64,000 nucleotides of DNA from Haemophilus sp. (GCA_019423025.1 JAHZCD010000010.1:17230-81229), one strand, 5' to 3'; shown: positions 24,657-33,978, counted from the stretch's first letter. The notes: generated by a model not told the origin, from the sequence alone. Numbers and translations: made by a program.

Positions 24657-25388
24657 ATGAACGTAAATTTCTACGTTACTTGTATTGCTGACGTAGTAAA
24701 GAGCGGTGTGGCGAAAAACACTGTATTACTACTAGAAAAGCTCGGTTGCAATGTTATCTTTCTTGAAAAACAGGGCTGTTGTGGACAGCCGGCATTAAAC
24801 AGCGGTTACACGAAACAAGCCATACCAGGCATGAAAAACTTAGTCGAAACCTTTGAGGTGAATGATTATCCAATCGTTGCCCCTGCAGGTTCCTGTGTTT
24901 ATGCTATCAAAAACTATCCTGAGTATTTCACCAAAGTTGGTGAGTTAGATTGGGCTGAGCGTGCGAAAAAGGTCGTTGCACGTTTCTGTGATTTAACAGA
25001 TTTCATCGTCAATAAACTAGGTGTAACAGATATAGGTGCCTATTTGCCGGGTAAAGCGGTTTATCACCCTTCTTGCAGCCTTACTCGTAAATTAGGCATT
25101 GTTGATGAACCAATCGCACTCTTAAAAGGTGTAAAAGGGTTGGAGCTTCTTCCTATTCATAACCAACAAACTTGCTGTGGCTTTGGTGGAACTTTCTCTG
25201 TGAAAATGGCAGAGATTTCTGGCGAAATGGTGAAAGAAAAAGCTGAGCATATTGAAGAGGTTGAACCGCAATATTTAATCGGTGCAGATGTAAGTTGTTT
25301 ATTAAATATTGGTGGTCGTTTACAACGCGAAGGCAGCAAGATCAAAGTGATGCACATTGCGGAAGTATTAATGCAAGGGGAGAAATAA
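24657..25388 (+). CDS. lutA: L-lactate dehydrogenase complex subunit LutA (YkgE)
   Basis: Cysteine-rich Fe-S subunit of the LutABC complex that oxidises L-lactate to pyruvate and feeds electrons to the quinone pool. The 243 residues have two CCG-type domains: KQGCCGQPALNSG (about 40) with PAGSC, then YHPSCSLTRKLG (about 140) and QTCCGFGGTFSVK (about 175). The length fits LutA/LldE. lutB starts one base after the stop. Confidence 0.93.
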   Translation: MNVNFYVTCIADVVKSGVAKNTVLLLEKLGCNVIFLEKQGCCGQPALNSGYTKQAIPGMKNLVETFEVNDYPIVAPAGSCVYAIKNYPEYFTKVGELDWAERAKKVVARFCDLTDFIVNKLGVTDIGAYLPGKAVYHPSCSLTRKLGIVDEPIALLKGVKGLELLPIHNQQTCCGFGGTFSVKMAEISGEMVKEKAEHIEEVEPQYLIGADVSCLLNIGGRLQREGSKIKVMHIAEVLMQGEK

Positions 25389-25389
25389 G

Positions 25390-26802
25390 ATGTCATTGAA
25401 AACCAGTAATCTTCCTTTTAAAGCGCGTGTAGATCATGAAGTGCATAACACTATCATGCGTAAAGCGGTAGTGAAAGCCCAAGAAACTATTGGTGCTAAC
25501 CGTCAAAAAATGGTGGACGAATTAGGTCATTGGGAAGAATGGCGTGATTTATCTAAACAGATTCGTAACCATGTTTTAGCTAATTTAGACGCGTATTTGT
25601 ATCAATTGAGCGAAAAAGTGATTGAAAATGGCGGTAAAGTGTATTTTGCTGAAACTGCTGAAGAAGCGAGTGCTTATATTCGCAAAGTAGCATTAGAGAA
25701 AAATGCGAAGAAAATCGTAAAATCTAAATCCATGGTAACAGAAGAAATCGGTTTAAACGAAGTGCTTGAAAAAGAGGGCATGCAAGTGATCGAAACCGAT
25801 TTGGGTGAATATCTATTACAAATTTCAGGTGATAAACCATCCCATATCGTTGTGCCTGCAATCCACAAAGATCGTCACCAAATCCGCAAAGATTTGTCTG
25901 AAAAACTCGGCTATGAAGGCGAGGAAACGCCTGAAGATATGACGCGTTTCGTACGTGAAAAAATTCGTCAAGATTTCTTAGAAGCAGATATTGGTATCAG
26001 TGGTTGTAACTTTGCAGTAGCGGAAACCGGCTCAGTTTGTTTAGTGACAAACGAAGGTAACTTACGTTTAGCGACGACCTTACCAAAAACACATATTGCC
26101 GTGATGGGAATGGAGCGTTTAGCGCCAACTTTCCAAGAGGTGGATGTGTTAATTACGATGCTTGCTCGTAGTGCGGTAGGGGCGAAATTAACTGGTTATA
26201 ACACTTGGTTAACCGGTCCTCGTCTTGCTGGTGAAACCGACGGTCCTGAAGAATTCCATTTGGTTATTGTGGATAATGGCCGTTCAGATATTTTAGCGTC
26301 TGAATTCCAAGAAGTTTTACGTTGTATCCGTTGCGGTGCTTGTTTGAATACTTGTCCCGCATATCGTCAAATCGGTGGTCATGGATATGGTTCTATTTAC
26401 CCGGGGCCAATTGGTGCAGTGATTTCTCCGTTACTAGGTGGCTATGATGAATTCAAAGAATTGCCGTATGCTTGTTCTTTATGTAATGCGTGTAATTCGG
26501 TCTGCCCGGTGCGTATTCCATTAGCGCAGTTAATCTTAAAACACCGCGAGAAAATGGTAGAGTTAGGTAAAACTCCCGCGATGGAACGTTTATCTATTTT
26601 TGGTTTCACTACAGCCAATGCCAACCCAATACTATGGAAAACTGGTGTGAATATCGGTGCAAAATTAGCGGGTAAGCTGATCAAAAATGGGAAAGCACCA
26701 ATTACATTTGGTGCATTGGGTGAATGGACAAAAGCACGAGATTTACCACAAGCAGATGGTGAAAGTTTCCGTCAATGGTTTAATAATAGAGAGAGAGGGT
26801 AA
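25390..26802 (+). CDS. lutB: L-lactate dehydrogenase complex Fe-S subunit LutB (YkgF)
   Basis: A 470-residue ferredoxin-like subunit with an N-terminal LUD domain (KSKSMVTEEIGLNE, about 115; GISGCNFAVAETGSV, about 200) and two [4Fe-4S] motifs: RCIRCGACLNTCPAY (about 313) and CSLCNACNSVCPVRIP (about 361). It carries electrons in the LutABC lactate oxidation complex. Coupled to lutA (one-base gap) and lutC (5-base gap). It ends with a soluble tail. Confidence 0.94.
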   Translation: MSLKTSNLPFKARVDHEVHNTIMRKAVVKAQETIGANRQKMVDELGHWEEWRDLSKQIRNHVLANLDAYLYQLSEKVIENGGKVYFAETAEEASAYIRKVALEKNAKKIVKSKSMVTEEIGLNEVLEKEGMQVIETDLGEYLLQISGDKPSHIVVPAIHKDRHQIRKDLSEKLGYEGEETPEDMTRFVREKIRQDFLEADIGISGCNFAVAETGSVCLVTNEGNLRLATTLPKTHIAVMGMERLAPTFQEVDVLITMLARSAVGAKLTGYNTWLTGPRLAGETDGPEEFHLVIVDNGRSDILASEFQEVLRCIRCGACLNTCPAYRQIGGHGYGSIYPGPIGAVISPLLGGYDEFKELPYACSLCNACNSVCPVRIPLAQLILKHREKMVELGKTPAMERLSIFGFTTANANPILWKTGVNIGAKLAGKLIKNGKAPITFGALGEWTKARDLPQADGESFRQWFNNRERG

Positions 26803-26807
26803 TAAGC

Positions 26808-27506
26808 ATGGATTTACAAAATCGCGAAAATTTTCTTAATAAATTAGCGGCGAAAATGGGTAAAGCCCGTGCTATCATACCTGAACCGATGGATGTACCA
26901 GTCAATACATACCCAACTGAGCGTTTAACTCATTTAAGTGCGGTTGATTTAGCGAATGAATTTACCAATTCTGCTAAAACCATGATGGTGGATGTAAATG
27001 TGTGTAGAGAGTCTGATGCAGTACAAACCTTACTTGCTCTCTGTGAAAAATATGGCGGCGGTGATGTTGTGCTTAATTCCGATGAAAGATTGACCGCACT
27101 TGGTATTCCAGCGGCGCTTGAAGCGAAATATACTTGCCATACATGGTCACCAGAAACGGCACAAGATAATATTAGTTTTTCTGAAAAAGCTAATCTTGGT
27201 GTGGTTTATGCAGAATATGGTTTGGCGGAAACTGGCGGAATCGTCTTATTCTCTAGTGCAGATCGTGGACGTTCAGTGAGTTTATTACCTGAAAAATCGA
27301 TTGTTGTTGTACGTAAAAGCCAAGTACTTCCACGTGTTGCACAAGTGGCGAAAGTATTACACGATAAAGCACAACAAGGCGAGCGTATGCCATCTTGTAT
27401 CAATATTATCTCAGGTCCAAGTTCAACGGCAGATATTGAATTGATTAAAGTGATTGGCGTACATGGCCCAGTAGCAAAAATCTATTTAGTCATTGACGAC
27501 TTATAA
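26808..27506 (+). CDS. lutC: L-lactate dehydrogenase complex subunit LutC (YkgG)
   Basis: A 232-residue LUD-domain protein, the third LutABC subunit. Conserved segments are VVYAEYGLAETGGIVLFSS (about 128) and the C-terminal INIISGPSSTADIELIKVIGVHGP. Two uptake sequences lie inside (near 26938 and 27090). It follows lutB by 5 bases and ends the operon at a strong terminator. Confidence 0.92.
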   Translation: MDLQNRENFLNKLAAKMGKARAIIPEPMDVPVNTYPTERLTHLSAVDLANEFTNSAKTMMVDVNVCRESDAVQTLLALCEKYGGGDVVLNSDERLTALGIPAALEAKYTCHTWSPETAQDNISFSEKANLGVVYAEYGLAETGGIVLFSSADRGRSVSLLPEKSIVVVRKSQVLPRVAQVAKVLHDKAQQGERMPSCINIISGPSSTADIELIKVIGVHGPVAKIYLVIDDL

Positions 27507-27522
27507 GAATCATCCATGATGA

Positions 27523-27557
27523 AAAGAGAGAACTACAATGTTCTCTCTTTTTTTATT
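27523..27557 (+). terminator. Terminator after lutC
   Basis: Perfect 11-bp stem AAAGAGAGAAC / GTTCTCTCTTT (27523-27533, 27540-27550), 6-base loop, then a long T-run. Confidence 0.9.
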
Positions 27558-27571
27558 TTTTTAAAATCCGC

Positions 27572-27577
27572 TATAAT
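27572..27577 (+). promoter_or_regulatory. -10 of the anmK-murQ promoter
   Basis: Perfect TATAAT, about 27 bases before the anmK ATG. The -35 region lies inside the preceding terminator's T-rich DNA and shows no good match. Confidence 0.45.
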
Positions 27578-27603
27578 TCTGAAAAACTCACGAATTGAAT
27601 ATT

Positions 27604-28722
27604 ATGACTTATTATCTTGGCATTATGTCGGGCACCAGTCTTGATGGTGTCGATATTGCTCTTACTGACATCCATTCGAATCAAACCAAATTAATTGCGG
27701 CCGATTTCACGCCGATGCCAGCAAATTTACGTGAAAAAGTGACCGCACTTATTCAATCTGGCGAAACCACTTTACAGGCTCTAGGGGAGCTTGATCATCA
27801 ATTTGGTTTTCTTTATGCCGATTGCGTAAATGCCTTTTTACGTAAACATGAGTTAAAACCTGAGCAGGTCGAAGCCATTGGCTGCCATGGTCAAACAGTG
27901 TGGCATTCCCCAAAAAGTCAATTCCCGTTTACCATGCAAATCGGTGATATGAATTTATTATCCGCTAAAACAGGTATTACGGTTGTTGGTGATTTGCGCC
28001 GTAAAGATATGGCGTTTGGTGGACAAGGGGCGCCTTTAGTACCCGCTTTTCATCAAGCGGTATTTTTTGATCCTAACTGGGCAACGGTGGTGCTTAATAT
28101 TGGCGGTATTAGCAATATATCGTTATTGATACCCGAACAGCCTGTCATTGGCTTTGATACGGGAACCGGTAATGCCTTGCTCGACCAATGGATCGAAAAA
28201 CATCAAGGCAAAGCTTACGACAAAAATGGTGAATGGGCGGCTTCGGGTCAAGTAAATCCAGATTTGTTAGCGGCATTATTAGATGAAGATTTCTTTCAAC
28301 TACCCCCACCGAAAAGCACGGGGCGTGAATTATTTAATTTGGCTTGGCTAGAGAATAAAATTCAAAAAATAGCAGGTAAAACGACCGCACTTTTACCACA
28401 AGATGTGCAAGCCACCTTGGCTGAATTTACCGTGCAAAGCATTGTTTTAGCCCTTAACAATATTCAGACAGCATTACCATGCCGATTACTTGTTTGTGGC
28501 GGTGGCGCTAAAAATCAGGCGATCATGAATGGCTTAAAACAAGCATTGCCAAGTTGGCGTATTCAGCTGACGACTGAATTAGATCTTGATATTGATTATG
28601 TGGAAGCAGCGGCATTTGCTTGGCTCGCTTATCGTCGTATGCATAATTTGCCCGCTAATTTACCGAGTGTAACGGGCGCTACAAGTGCGGTCAGTTTAGG
28701 GGCGATTTTTCCAAAGGAATAA
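27604..28722 (+). CDS. anmK: Anhydro-N-acetylmuramic acid kinase AnmK
   Basis: Cytoplasmic kinase that opens and phosphorylates 1,6-anhydro-MurNAc from cell-wall turnover, giving MurNAc-6-phosphate. I start it at the ATG 27604 (372 residues, MTYYLGIMSGTSLDGVD); a TTG three codons upstream is less likely. Sugar-kinase motifs include MSGTSLDGVD (about 7), VVGDLRRKDMAFGGQGAPLVP, NIGGISNIS (about 165) and GFDTGTGNAL. Three uptake sequences are in frame. murQ follows 3 bases on, so the pair makes a MurNAc recycling unit. Confidence 0.95.
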   Translation: MTYYLGIMSGTSLDGVDIALTDIHSNQTKLIAADFTPMPANLREKVTALIQSGETTLQALGELDHQFGFLYADCVNAFLRKHELKPEQVEAIGCHGQTVWHSPKSQFPFTMQIGDMNLLSAKTGITVVGDLRRKDMAFGGQGAPLVPAFHQAVFFDPNWATVVLNIGGISNISLLIPEQPVIGFDTGTGNALLDQWIEKHQGKAYDKNGEWAASGQVNPDLLAALLDEDFFQLPPPKSTGRELFNLAWLENKIQKIAGKTTALLPQDVQATLAEFTVQSIVLALNNIQTALPCRLLVCGGGAKNQAIMNGLKQALPSWRIQLTTELDLDIDYVEAAAFAWLAYRRMHNLPANLPSVTGATSAVSLGAIFPKE

Positions 28723-28725
28723 ACT

Positions 28726-29634
28726 ATGGCAGAGAATTTATTACAAACCCTTTCAACTTTAATTACTGAGCAACGGAATCCCAATTCCATGAATGTGGAT
28801 AGTTTATCTGCATTGGAAATTGTGCAATTAATGAATGATGAAGATAAGCAAGTGCCTTTGGCAATTGAAAAATGTTTACCTCAAATTGCCCAAGCGGTCG
28901 AGCGTATTGTTGCCGCATTTCAACAAGGTGGTCGATTAGTCTATATTGGCGCGGGAACCAGTGGTCGATTGGGGGTGCTCGATGCTTCTGAATGCCCACC
29001 AACATTTGGTGTGTCACCTGAAATGGTAAAAGGTATTATTGCAGGCGGCGAGCGCGCATTACGTCATCCAATTGAAGGGGCGGAAGACAGTAAAGCACAA
29101 TCCGTGATTGACTTACAAACAATTCAATTTTCCTCAAAAGATGTGTTGGTGGGTATTGCTGCAAGTGGCCGAACCCCTTATGTGATTGGTGCATTGGAAT
29201 ATGCAAAAAGTTTAGGTTCAGTGACGGTTTCGATTGCAAGTAATCCGAATTCAGCGATGGCAAATATTGTGGATATTGCCATTGATACGGTAGTGGGGCC
29301 AGAAGTATTGACTGGTTCGAGCCGTCTAAAATCAGGTACGGCACAAAAATTAGTACTGAATATGCTTACTACAGCTTCTATGATCTTAATGGGTAAATGC
29401 TATCAAAACTTAATGGTGGATGTTCAGGCAAGTAATGAAAAGCTGAAAGCACGCGCCATTCGCATTGTTATGCAAGCTACGGATTGCGATAAGGCACTCG
29501 CAGAAGAGACATTAAAGCAGGCTGATCAAAATGCGAAATTAGCGATTATGATGATTCTGAGTGGATTAGATCGTGCTCAAGCAGAGGCTTTATTAGAAAA
29601 ATATCAGGGCAAGTTACAATTTGCATTGAAATAA
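28726..29634 (+). CDS. murQ: N-acetylmuramic acid 6-phosphate etherase MurQ
   Basis: Cleaves the D-lactyl ether of MurNAc-6-phosphate, giving GlcNAc-6-phosphate and D-lactate. The 302 residues carry a SIS fold: YIGAGTSGRLGVLDASECPPTFG (about 66) and the catalytic ASGRTPYVIGAL segment (about 147), and GPEVLTGSSRLKSGTAQK (about 190). It follows anmK directly and ends at a strong terminator. Confidence 0.96.
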   Translation: MAENLLQTLSTLITEQRNPNSMNVDSLSALEIVQLMNDEDKQVPLAIEKCLPQIAQAVERIVAAFQQGGRLVYIGAGTSGRLGVLDASECPPTFGVSPEMVKGIIAGGERALRHPIEGAEDSKAQSVIDLQTIQFSSKDVLVGIAASGRTPYVIGALEYAKSLGSVTVSIASNPNSAMANIVDIAIDTVVGPEVLTGSSRLKSGTAQKLVLNMLTTASMILMGKCYQNLMVDVQASNEKLKARAIRIVMQATDCDKALAEETLKQADQNAKLAIMMILSGLDRAQAEALLEKYQGKLQFALK

Positions 29635-29643
29635 ACAAAAATA

Positions 29644-29673
29644 AAACGCTAGGCATCAAACCTAGCGTTTTTA
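29644..29673 (+). terminator. Terminator after murQ, facing pgm
   Basis: Stem AAACGCTAGG / CCTAGCGTTT with a CATCAAA loop, followed by TT; A-rich on the other side, so it may act both ways for murQ and the convergent phosphomutase gene. Confidence 0.85.
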
Positions 29674-29690
29674 TCATTTAGTTTGCTCAA

Positions 29691-31349
29691 TTAGCAATCT
29701 TGTTTGCCGTAAGCATCTTGACGAAGGATTTGACGAACGCCTTCATCAAATTGTGCTAAAACTTGATCCGCGTCTTTTGGATCTTTACCGCGAGCATCAA
29801 GATAGAACTTGATTTTCGGTTCAGTACCAGATGGACGAACAATTAAGCGGCTACCGTTTTCTAATACGAATACGAGGATGTCGCTTTGGCGATCTGTTTT
29901 AGTGTGGTCGATGAATTGTGCCACTTTAACACCACCTACTTCAGCTGGAGGCGTGTTACGAAGTGCGGCCATTAATTTACCAATTTCAGATAAATCGCTT
30001 ACACGAATAGAAATTTGACCACTTACATAAGCACCGAATTCTTGCGTGAAGTCATTGGCGTAATCCGCTAAGGTTTTACCTTGTGCTTTTAAGTGACGCA
30101 CTAAATCTAAGAACACGATCGCCGCAGAAATACCATCTTTATCGCGTACTTTATCAGGGTCAACTAAGTAACCAAGCGCTTCTTCGAAACCGAATAATAA
30201 GCCTTGAACTTTACCGATGTATTTGAAACCGGTTAAGGTTTCTTCTGATTGGAAGCCGTATTTTTTCGCAATTTCAGCAAGCGCTGGAGAGGACACTAAA
30301 GAACACGCTAATACGCCTTTCTCACCTTTTGCATGGTATTGTTTTGCTAAATACCAACCTAAGAAACAACCTACTACGTTACCGTGTAAAGGTTTCCAGT
30401 TACCTTGTGCATCTGGAACAGCCACTGCCAAGCGGTCTGCATCTGGGTCATTCGCAATAATGAATTCAGCATTGTTTTCTTTTGCCACTTTAATAGCTAA
30501 ATCTAATGCACCTTTTTCTTCCGGGTTAGGGAAGTTTACCGTTGGGAATGTGCCGTCCGGCCATACTTGTTCCGCCACAATATGAGGTTGTGGAAGACCT
30601 GCTTTGGTTAAGGTTTTGCTTAATACTTCATAGCCTACACCGTGCATTGCAGTATAAACGTAGTTAATGTCTGCTTCAGGTTCTTTAGCAAGAGATGCCG
30701 TTTTTTCGATATAAGCGTTAACCACTTCATCATCTAACACCACATAATCTTGGCTACGTGGTAAATCTTTTACATTGCCTGCGGCCACTTTGTCGATTAA
30801 TGCGGCGATATCTTTATCTGCAGGAGAAACGATTTGGCCACCGCCATTCGCTTTACCCAAATACACTTTATAACCGTTATCTTCAGGTGGGTTGTGGCTT
30901 GCTGTCACCATAACACCAGCAGTGGTATCAAAATATTGGATTGCGTAAGCTAATACAGGAGTCGGTAATTTACGTGGAAGTAAGTAAGCTTTCACGCCTG
31001 CACCCGCCATGATTTCAGCGGTATCACGTGCGAAAACATCAGAATTTTTACGACCATCGTAACCAATCACGATAGATGGTTGTTTGTCGTAACCTTTTAA
31101 ATAATCCGCTAAACCACCTGCTGCCTGTGCCACTAAAACACGGTTCATACCCATAGAACCTGCTTGTAATGGTCCTCGAAGCCCAGCTGTACCAAATTGT
31201 AAACGGCCGCTAAAGCGAGTTTGTAATTCAGATTGTGCTTTTTCATCACCATTTTTCGCCGCCGTTAAAAGTGCGGTTAATTCTGCATGAGTTTCAGCAT
31301 CAGGATCTTGGTTTAACCAGTTTTGTGCAATATCAAAAAGCGTTGTCAT
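29691..31349 (-). CDS. Phospho-sugar mutase (phosphoglucomutase/phosphomannomutase)
   Basis: A 552-residue alpha-D-phosphohexomutase that interconverts hexose 1- and 6-phosphates. The phosphoserine loop is GVMVTASHNPPEDNGYKV (Ser about 148), the metal loop NDPDADRLAVA (about 300), the sugar-binding loop FGFEEALG (about 390) and the phosphate loop RPSGTEPKIKFY (about 505). The N-terminal GTAGLRGPLQAGSMGMN is typical of the PgcA/ManB-type long enzymes. Glucose or mannose specificity cannot be fixed from sequence. An uptake sequence lies near 31270. Confidence 0.92.
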   Translation of the reverse strand: MTTLFDIAQNWLNQDPDAETHAELTALLTAAKNGDEKAQSELQTRFSGRLQFGTAGLRGPLQAGSMGMNRVLVAQAAGGLADYLKGYDKQPSIVIGYDGRKNSDVFARDTAEIMAGAGVKAYLLPRKLPTPVLAYAIQYFDTTAGVMVTASHNPPEDNGYKVYLGKANGGGQIVSPADKDIAALIDKVAAGNVKDLPRSQDYVVLDDEVVNAYIEKTASLAKEPEADINYVYTAMHGVGYEVLSKTLTKAGLPQPHIVAEQVWPDGTFPTVNFPNPEEKGALDLAIKVAKENNAEFIIANDPDADRLAVAVPDAQGNWKPLHGNVVGCFLGWYLAKQYHAKGEKGVLACSLVSSPALAEIAKKYGFQSEETLTGFKYIGKVQGLLFGFEEALGYLVDPDKVRDKDGISAAIVFLDLVRHLKAQGKTLADYANDFTQEFGAYVSGQISIRVSDLSEIGKLMAALRNTPPAEVGGVKVAQFIDHTKTDRQSDILVFVLENGSRLIVRPSGTEPKIKFYLDARGKDPKDADQVLAQFDEGVRQILRQDAYGKQDC

Positions 31350-31478
31350 GATGTTTTCTCCTTGTAAAAATATTTCTAGTTAGACTAGCTGAAAATGACT
31401 TTAATTAAAATGACTATTTTGCTTTTTTACTTAAAATCTAAGCTTTTTTTGATCGTAATCGTTTTCTCTGAATACAAA

Positions 31479-31510
31479 AACGGCGTAAAATTAGTTACGC
31501 CGTTGTTTTT
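31479..31510 (-). terminator. Hairpin 3' of the lipoprotein gene
   Basis: Perfect inverted repeat AACGGCGTAA / TTACGCCGTT (31479-31488, 31495-31504). On the minus strand it is followed by TTTTTGTATT, consistent with termination of the lipoprotein gene; A-rich upstream DNA allows use both ways. Confidence 0.75.
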
Positions 31511-31528
31511 ATAGAAAATAATGAAAAA

Positions 31529-32098
31529 TTAGAGAAGAAGAGCAGAACCCCATTTGATAATATCAAAGAAGAATTTGTTCTGATTGGTAGCAATGCCATC
31601 TCCACTTTTCTTCAATGTGCCGTCATCATTCTTCGTTTCATCTACCATACCATTTACATATTGACCTTTTACGACATCCAAATCTTCTTTTGCCTGAGTA
31701 CGCAAGATTTGACACGCTTTAGGTTCTAATGGCTCGACATCACCGACTTCTGTACGGAATTTCTTAAATTGATAAGTCGCGTAATTCATCGATTTTTCAT
31801 CTTTTTGAATCATTTTCACATAGTCTTCCCCGATGATTTTTTCTAACGGATAGAAAAAGACATATTGAGAATGAATGTAGCTATCTTCTTTTGCAAAATG
31901 TTGTTGCTGAATACGGGTTAAATTCGGGTAGATACATTGTTCAGCTTGTTTACTTGCCGTAGCCCATGTTTTTGCATTCACATCTGAAAGGAGGTAATCC
32001 GCTTGTGCAAATTCTGCGGGGATCGGCGATTGTGATGGGCCAAATAAACTACAAGCACTTAAGAGTACAGTTGCGCCGAAAAGAATAAATTTTCTCAC
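31529..32098 (-). CDS. Putative lipoprotein of unknown function
   Basis: I do not recognise a function. The 189-residue product starts at a GTG (32098) with an ideal AAGGAAATTTAA in front. The signal peptide MRKFILFGATVLLSAC ends in a lipobox (LSAC) with the lipidated Cys at 16. The mature part has YIHSQYVFFYPLEKIIG and conserved-looking Cys pairs (QCIYPN and KACQIL) that could form a disulfide, and a short hydrophobic C-terminus (IIKWGSALLL). It is a single transcription unit with a strong terminator. It may belong to a Pasteurellaceae-specific lipoprotein family. Confidence 0.8.
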   Translation of the reverse strand: MRKFILFGATVLLSACSLFGPSQSPIPAEFAQADYLLSDVNAKTWATASKQAEQCIYPNLTRIQQQHFAKEDSYIHSQYVFFYPLEKIIGEDYVKMIQKDEKSMNYATYQFKKFRTEVGDVEPLEPKACQILRTQAKEDLDVVKGQYVNGMVDETKNDDGTLKKSGDGIATNQNKFFFDIIKWGSALLL

Positions 32099-32210
32099 TT
32101 AAATTTCCTTATAACATCTAGAATGGCAAAATTTTAGCAACAACAATCTGATTGTAAAGTGATTCTCTAATTGAGAAGTGATTTTCTTTCCCGAACTAAA
32201 AAACTTCCGC

Positions 32211-32226
32211 TATAATGACCGCACTT
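32211..32226 (+). promoter_or_regulatory. menB -10 with adjacent uptake sequence
   Basis: TATAAT at 32211-32216 is followed immediately by the uptake-sequence complement ACCGCACTT (32218-32226), 25 bases before the menB start. The -35 is weak. Confidence 0.5.
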
Positions 32227-32250
32227 TTTACACTTATAAAGGAAAGAACA

Positions 32251-33108
32251 ATGCAAAATCCAAAAGATGATGTTTTATATGCACCAGTTGAGTGGGTTGA
32301 CCATAGCGAAGGTTATACTGATATCCGTTTCCACAAATCGACTGATGGGATTGCAAAAATCACCATTAACCGTCCAGAAGTGCGCAATGCATTCCGTCCG
32401 CAAACAGTCAAAGAAATGATCCATGCTTTTTCTAACGCGCGTTTTGATGAAAAAATTGGCGTGATTGTGTTAACCGGTGAAGGCGAAAAAGCATTCTGTT
32501 CTGGTGGTGACCAAAAAATTCGTGGTGACTACGGCGGTTACAAAGATGAAAGCGGTGTACATCACTTAAATGTATTGGATTTCCAACGTGATATTCGTAC
32601 TTGTCCAAAACCAGTGGTGGCAATGGTAGCTGGTTATGCAATTGGTGGGGGGCACGTACTTCATATGTTATGTGATTTAACCATTGCGGCAGACAATGCG
32701 ATTTTTGGTCAAACAGGTCCTAAAGTGGGATCATTTGACGGAGGTTGGGGCGCAAGCTATATGGCGCGTTTAGTGGGGCAGAAAAAAGCACGCGAAATTT
32801 GGTTCTTATGCCGCCAATATAATGCGCAAGAAGCATTAGATATGGGCTTAGTGAATACTGTTGTGCCTTATGCTGATTTAGAAAAAGAAACCGTGCGTTG
32901 GTGCCGTGAAATGTTACGTAACAGCCCAATTGCATTACGTTGCTTAAAAGCCGCATTAAATGCAGACTGTGATGGTCAATCAGGTTTACAAGAGCTCGCA
33001 GGTAATGCAACCATGTTGTTCTATATGACTGAAGAAGGTCAAGAAGGTCGTAACGCATTTAACGAGAAACGCGCACCAGACTTTAGCAAATTCAGACGCA
33101 ATCCTTAA
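32251..33108 (+). CDS. menB: 1,4-dihydroxy-2-naphthoyl-CoA synthase MenB
   Basis: Crotonase-family ring-closing enzyme of menaquinone synthesis. I start at 32251 (285 residues, as in E. coli), after aaggaaagaaca; the frame open from 32215 would include an uptake sequence. Key segments are FCSGGDQKIRGDYGGY (about 84), VAMVAGYAIGGGHVLHMLCD (about 128), GPKVGSFDGGWGASYMARLVG (about 158) and the C-terminal RAPDFSKFRRNP. menC lies downstream, now separated by an inserted glycosyltransferase gene. Confidence 0.96.
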   Translation: MQNPKDDVLYAPVEWVDHSEGYTDIRFHKSTDGIAKITINRPEVRNAFRPQTVKEMIHAFSNARFDEKIGVIVLTGEGEKAFCSGGDQKIRGDYGGYKDESGVHHLNVLDFQRDIRTCPKPVVAMVAGYAIGGGHVLHMLCDLTIAADNAIFGQTGPKVGSFDGGWGASYMARLVGQKKAREIWFLCRQYNAQEALDMGLVNTVVPYADLEKETVRWCREMLRNSPIALRCLKAALNADCDGQSGLQELAGNATMLFYMTEEGQEGRNAFNEKRAPDFSKFRRNP

Positions 33109-33123
33109 TTTTAATCATAAGAA

Positions 33124-33155
33124 GTGCGGTTAGAAATCTGTGTGTTTTTAACCGC
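33124..33155. repeat. Left direct repeat flanking the glycosyltransferase gene (uptake-sequence hairpin)
   Basis: 32-bp element beginning GTGCGGTTA and ending TAACCGC, itself an inverted repeat (7-bp arms GCGGTTA/TAACCGC). It is nearly identical to 33979-34009: one base is missing there and one is substituted. The left arm is part of an exact uptake sequence. Confidence 0.85.
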
Positions 33156-33202
33156 CTTGTCGTGATATATCTCAATCCTTATTCATATTTTAGAATTATT
33201 TT

Positions 33203-33973
33203 ATGTCCTGTGTGAAACAACATAATTATGTGATTAGCTTAACCGGAGAAACAAAACGTCGCAAACATATTGAACAAGAATTTGGTCGGCAAAATATCCT
33301 TTTTTCATTTTTTGATGCAGTGACACCAGATCGTATTGAGGATGTTGCAAAGAAATTTAATATTATTTTAGATCGCTCTTCAGAAGCTAAATTATGGGAT
33401 GGGGAAATCGGTTGTGCGTTAAGTCATATCTCACTATGGAATTTAGCATTAGAAAAGCGCTTGGATTATATCAATATTTTTGAAGATGATATTTACTTAG
33501 GCGAGAATGCAAAAGAGCTGTTAGAAGTCGATTATTTGCCTGATGATATTGATGTATTGAAGCTTGAAGCTAATGGAAGAATGGTATTTCGCGCGCCTAG
33601 ACCAGCAAAGTATGATAGAAAGATTTATCCCATAACATTTAAGCAATCAGGAACGGCGGGTTATACCGTGACAGCGAAAGGCGCTAAATATCTTCTCGAA
33701 CAGGTGAAAAATAAACCCCTTGAGGTGGCCATTGATTCTCTTATCTTTGAGCATTTTTTGAATTTAAAGGATTACAAAGTGGTTCAGCTTTCACCAGGGA
33801 TTTGTGTGCAAGATTTTGTTGTGAATCCGGATAAGCCTTTTGAAAGTAGTTTGCAAAAAGGTAGAGAGTCGGTTTGTGAAAATCAAATGAAATTTTCAGT
33901 CTTTGAAAGAATCATAAACGAATTTATGAGAGTAAAACGTAAATTATTTATGAAACAAGTGCCTTTTAAATAG
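33203..33973 (+). CDS. Family 25 glycosyltransferase (lipooligosaccharide biosynthesis type)
   Basis: A 256-residue glycosyltransferase of the GT25 family, used by Haemophilus and Neisseria (Lex2B, LpsA, LgtB-like enzymes) to extend lipooligosaccharide. Visible blocks are YVISLTGETKRR (about 9), the conserved EIGCALSHISLWNLAL (about 67), FEDDIYLG (about 93) for metal or nucleotide-sugar binding, and SGTAGYTVTAKGAKYLLEQV (about 150). No signal peptide; cytoplasmic face of the inner membrane. No tetranucleotide tract is seen, so phase variation is not apparent. It sits between menB and menC, bracketed by direct repeats, and looks inserted. The sugar is not predictable. Confidence 0.87.
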   Translation: MSCVKQHNYVISLTGETKRRKHIEQEFGRQNILFSFFDAVTPDRIEDVAKKFNIILDRSSEAKLWDGEIGCALSHISLWNLALEKRLDYINIFEDDIYLGENAKELLEVDYLPDDIDVLKLEANGRMVFRAPRPAKYDRKIYPITFKQSGTAGYTVTAKGAKYLLEQVKNKPLEVAIDSLIFEHFLNLKDYKVVQLSPGICVQDFVVNPDKPFESSLQKGRESVCENQMKFSVFERIINEFMRVKRKLFMKQVPFK

Positions 33974-33978
33974 AATGC

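Noticed and set aside
33203..33973. Phase variation of the glycosyltransferase gene
   Set aside because: I looked for tetranucleotide or homopolymer tracts in the gene and its 5' end and saw none.
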